A stretch of DNA of 64,000 nt. Origin: Burkholderiales bacterium. Lineage in GTDB: Bacteria; Pseudomonadota; Gammaproteobacteria; Burkholderiales; Nitrosomonadaceae. Under the pieces are notes generated by a model, which had not been told where the DNA came from, ran no database searches, and worked only from the letters and a program-made list of their open reading frames with translations. Position 1 is the first letter of the stretch. Each line of letters begins with the position of its first letter. Positions 63,824 to 64,000 of the stretch are shown one piece after another. The stretch spans positions 558,001 to 622,000 of the forward strand of contig JACKLR010000001.1 in assembly GCA_024235795.1 (NCBI GenBank), in the 5' to 3' direction. The position numbers and the translations under genes were made by a program.

Positions 63824-64000
63824 ATGCACCAACGGTTACAGGTTGTTCTCAATATCTCCCCGCAAAAACTCATACACTACTACGAGGGTGCAGTGAGCAC
63901 AGTCGTTGCAACAACGACCGATGGCCGCACCATCCGTTTCCCCGCCAACATCCTGCGATCCGTGGTGCAGGCGGATGGCGTGCAGGGAATCTTCGAACTG
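63824..64000 (+). CDS. DUF2835-like small protein, 3' end outside window
   Basis: 59 codons visible from the ATG at 63824, open at the window edge. The reading (LNISPQKLIHYYEGAVSTVVA, TDGRTIRFPANILR, VQADGVQGIFEL) matches the pattern of the short DUF2835 family, function unknown, usual length near 70 aa. No strong ribosome binding site is seen before the ATG. Confidence 0.75.
   Translation, partial: MHQRLQVVLNISPQKLIHYYEGAVSTVVATTTDGRTIRFPANILRSVVQADGVQGIFEL

Noticed and set aside
1..64000. CRISPR array, tRNA or rRNA genes
   Set aside because: No regularly spaced direct repeats and no cloverleaf or rRNA sequence were recognised on either strand by eye.

Overview
The window looks like a chromosome segment of a betaproteobacterium, most likely Nitrosomonas or a close relative. 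This is inferred from gene content and order, not from a marker gene: the block leuC-ecn-leuD-leuB-asd-fimV-truA-trpF-trpB-trpA-accD-folC-dedD-cvpA-purF is the order I associate with beta/gammaproteobacteria and Nitrosomonas in particular, and a hopanoid-type (HpnO-like) aminotransferase is also present. No rRNA, tRNA or CRISPR array was seen.

Layout. Bases 1-15.8 kb hold the housekeeping minus-strand block above (purine, folate, fatty acid, tryptophan, leucine and lysine/threonine synthesis, tRNA modification, the polar protein FimV). From 15.9 to 20.7 kb come plsC-like, apaH, dapB, bamE, fur and a lytic transglycosylase. From 20.8 to 33.9 kb lies a minus-strand signalling/uptake locus: hybrid histidine kinase, REC-PAS-GGDEF-EAL, HDOD-REC-GGDEF, YfiR-like protein and two paralogous TonB-dependent receptors. 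From 34.5 to 40.6 kb are a membrane-anchored MutS-like ATPase and a MacA/MacB-type efflux operon. At 40.9-42.36 kb an IS701-like element with TTAA target duplications splits a secreted protein gene; removing the element and one TTAA restores a single 186-codon frame. From 43.1 to 49.3 kb are a peptide ABC transporter permease, its fused double ATPase, prfC and yicC.

The accessory core is 49.3-60.1 kb, all on the minus strand. A tightly overlapping operon encodes a TIR protein, a MoxR-type AAA+ ATPase, a 997-residue protein ending in a formylglycine-generating-enzyme (FGE/SUMF1, C-type-lectin-like) module, and a free-standing FGE-like protein. Four further free-standing copies of that module lie upstream, with a VapBC-like toxin-antitoxin pair inserted among them, and a nested palindromic repeat occurs downstream of three module genes. 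The copies keep nearly constant N-termini and have a hypervariable patch just before a conserved GFRL tail, the layout of diversity-generating-retroelement target proteins, but no reverse transcriptase or template repeat was found here. The working hypothesis is a TIR/AAA+ conflict or immune-type system with a repertoire of exchangeable recognition modules.

The window ends (60.7-64.0 kb) with the aminotransferase, an unknown membrane protein with an internal duplication, a YnfA-family membrane protein and the start of a DUF2835-like gene.
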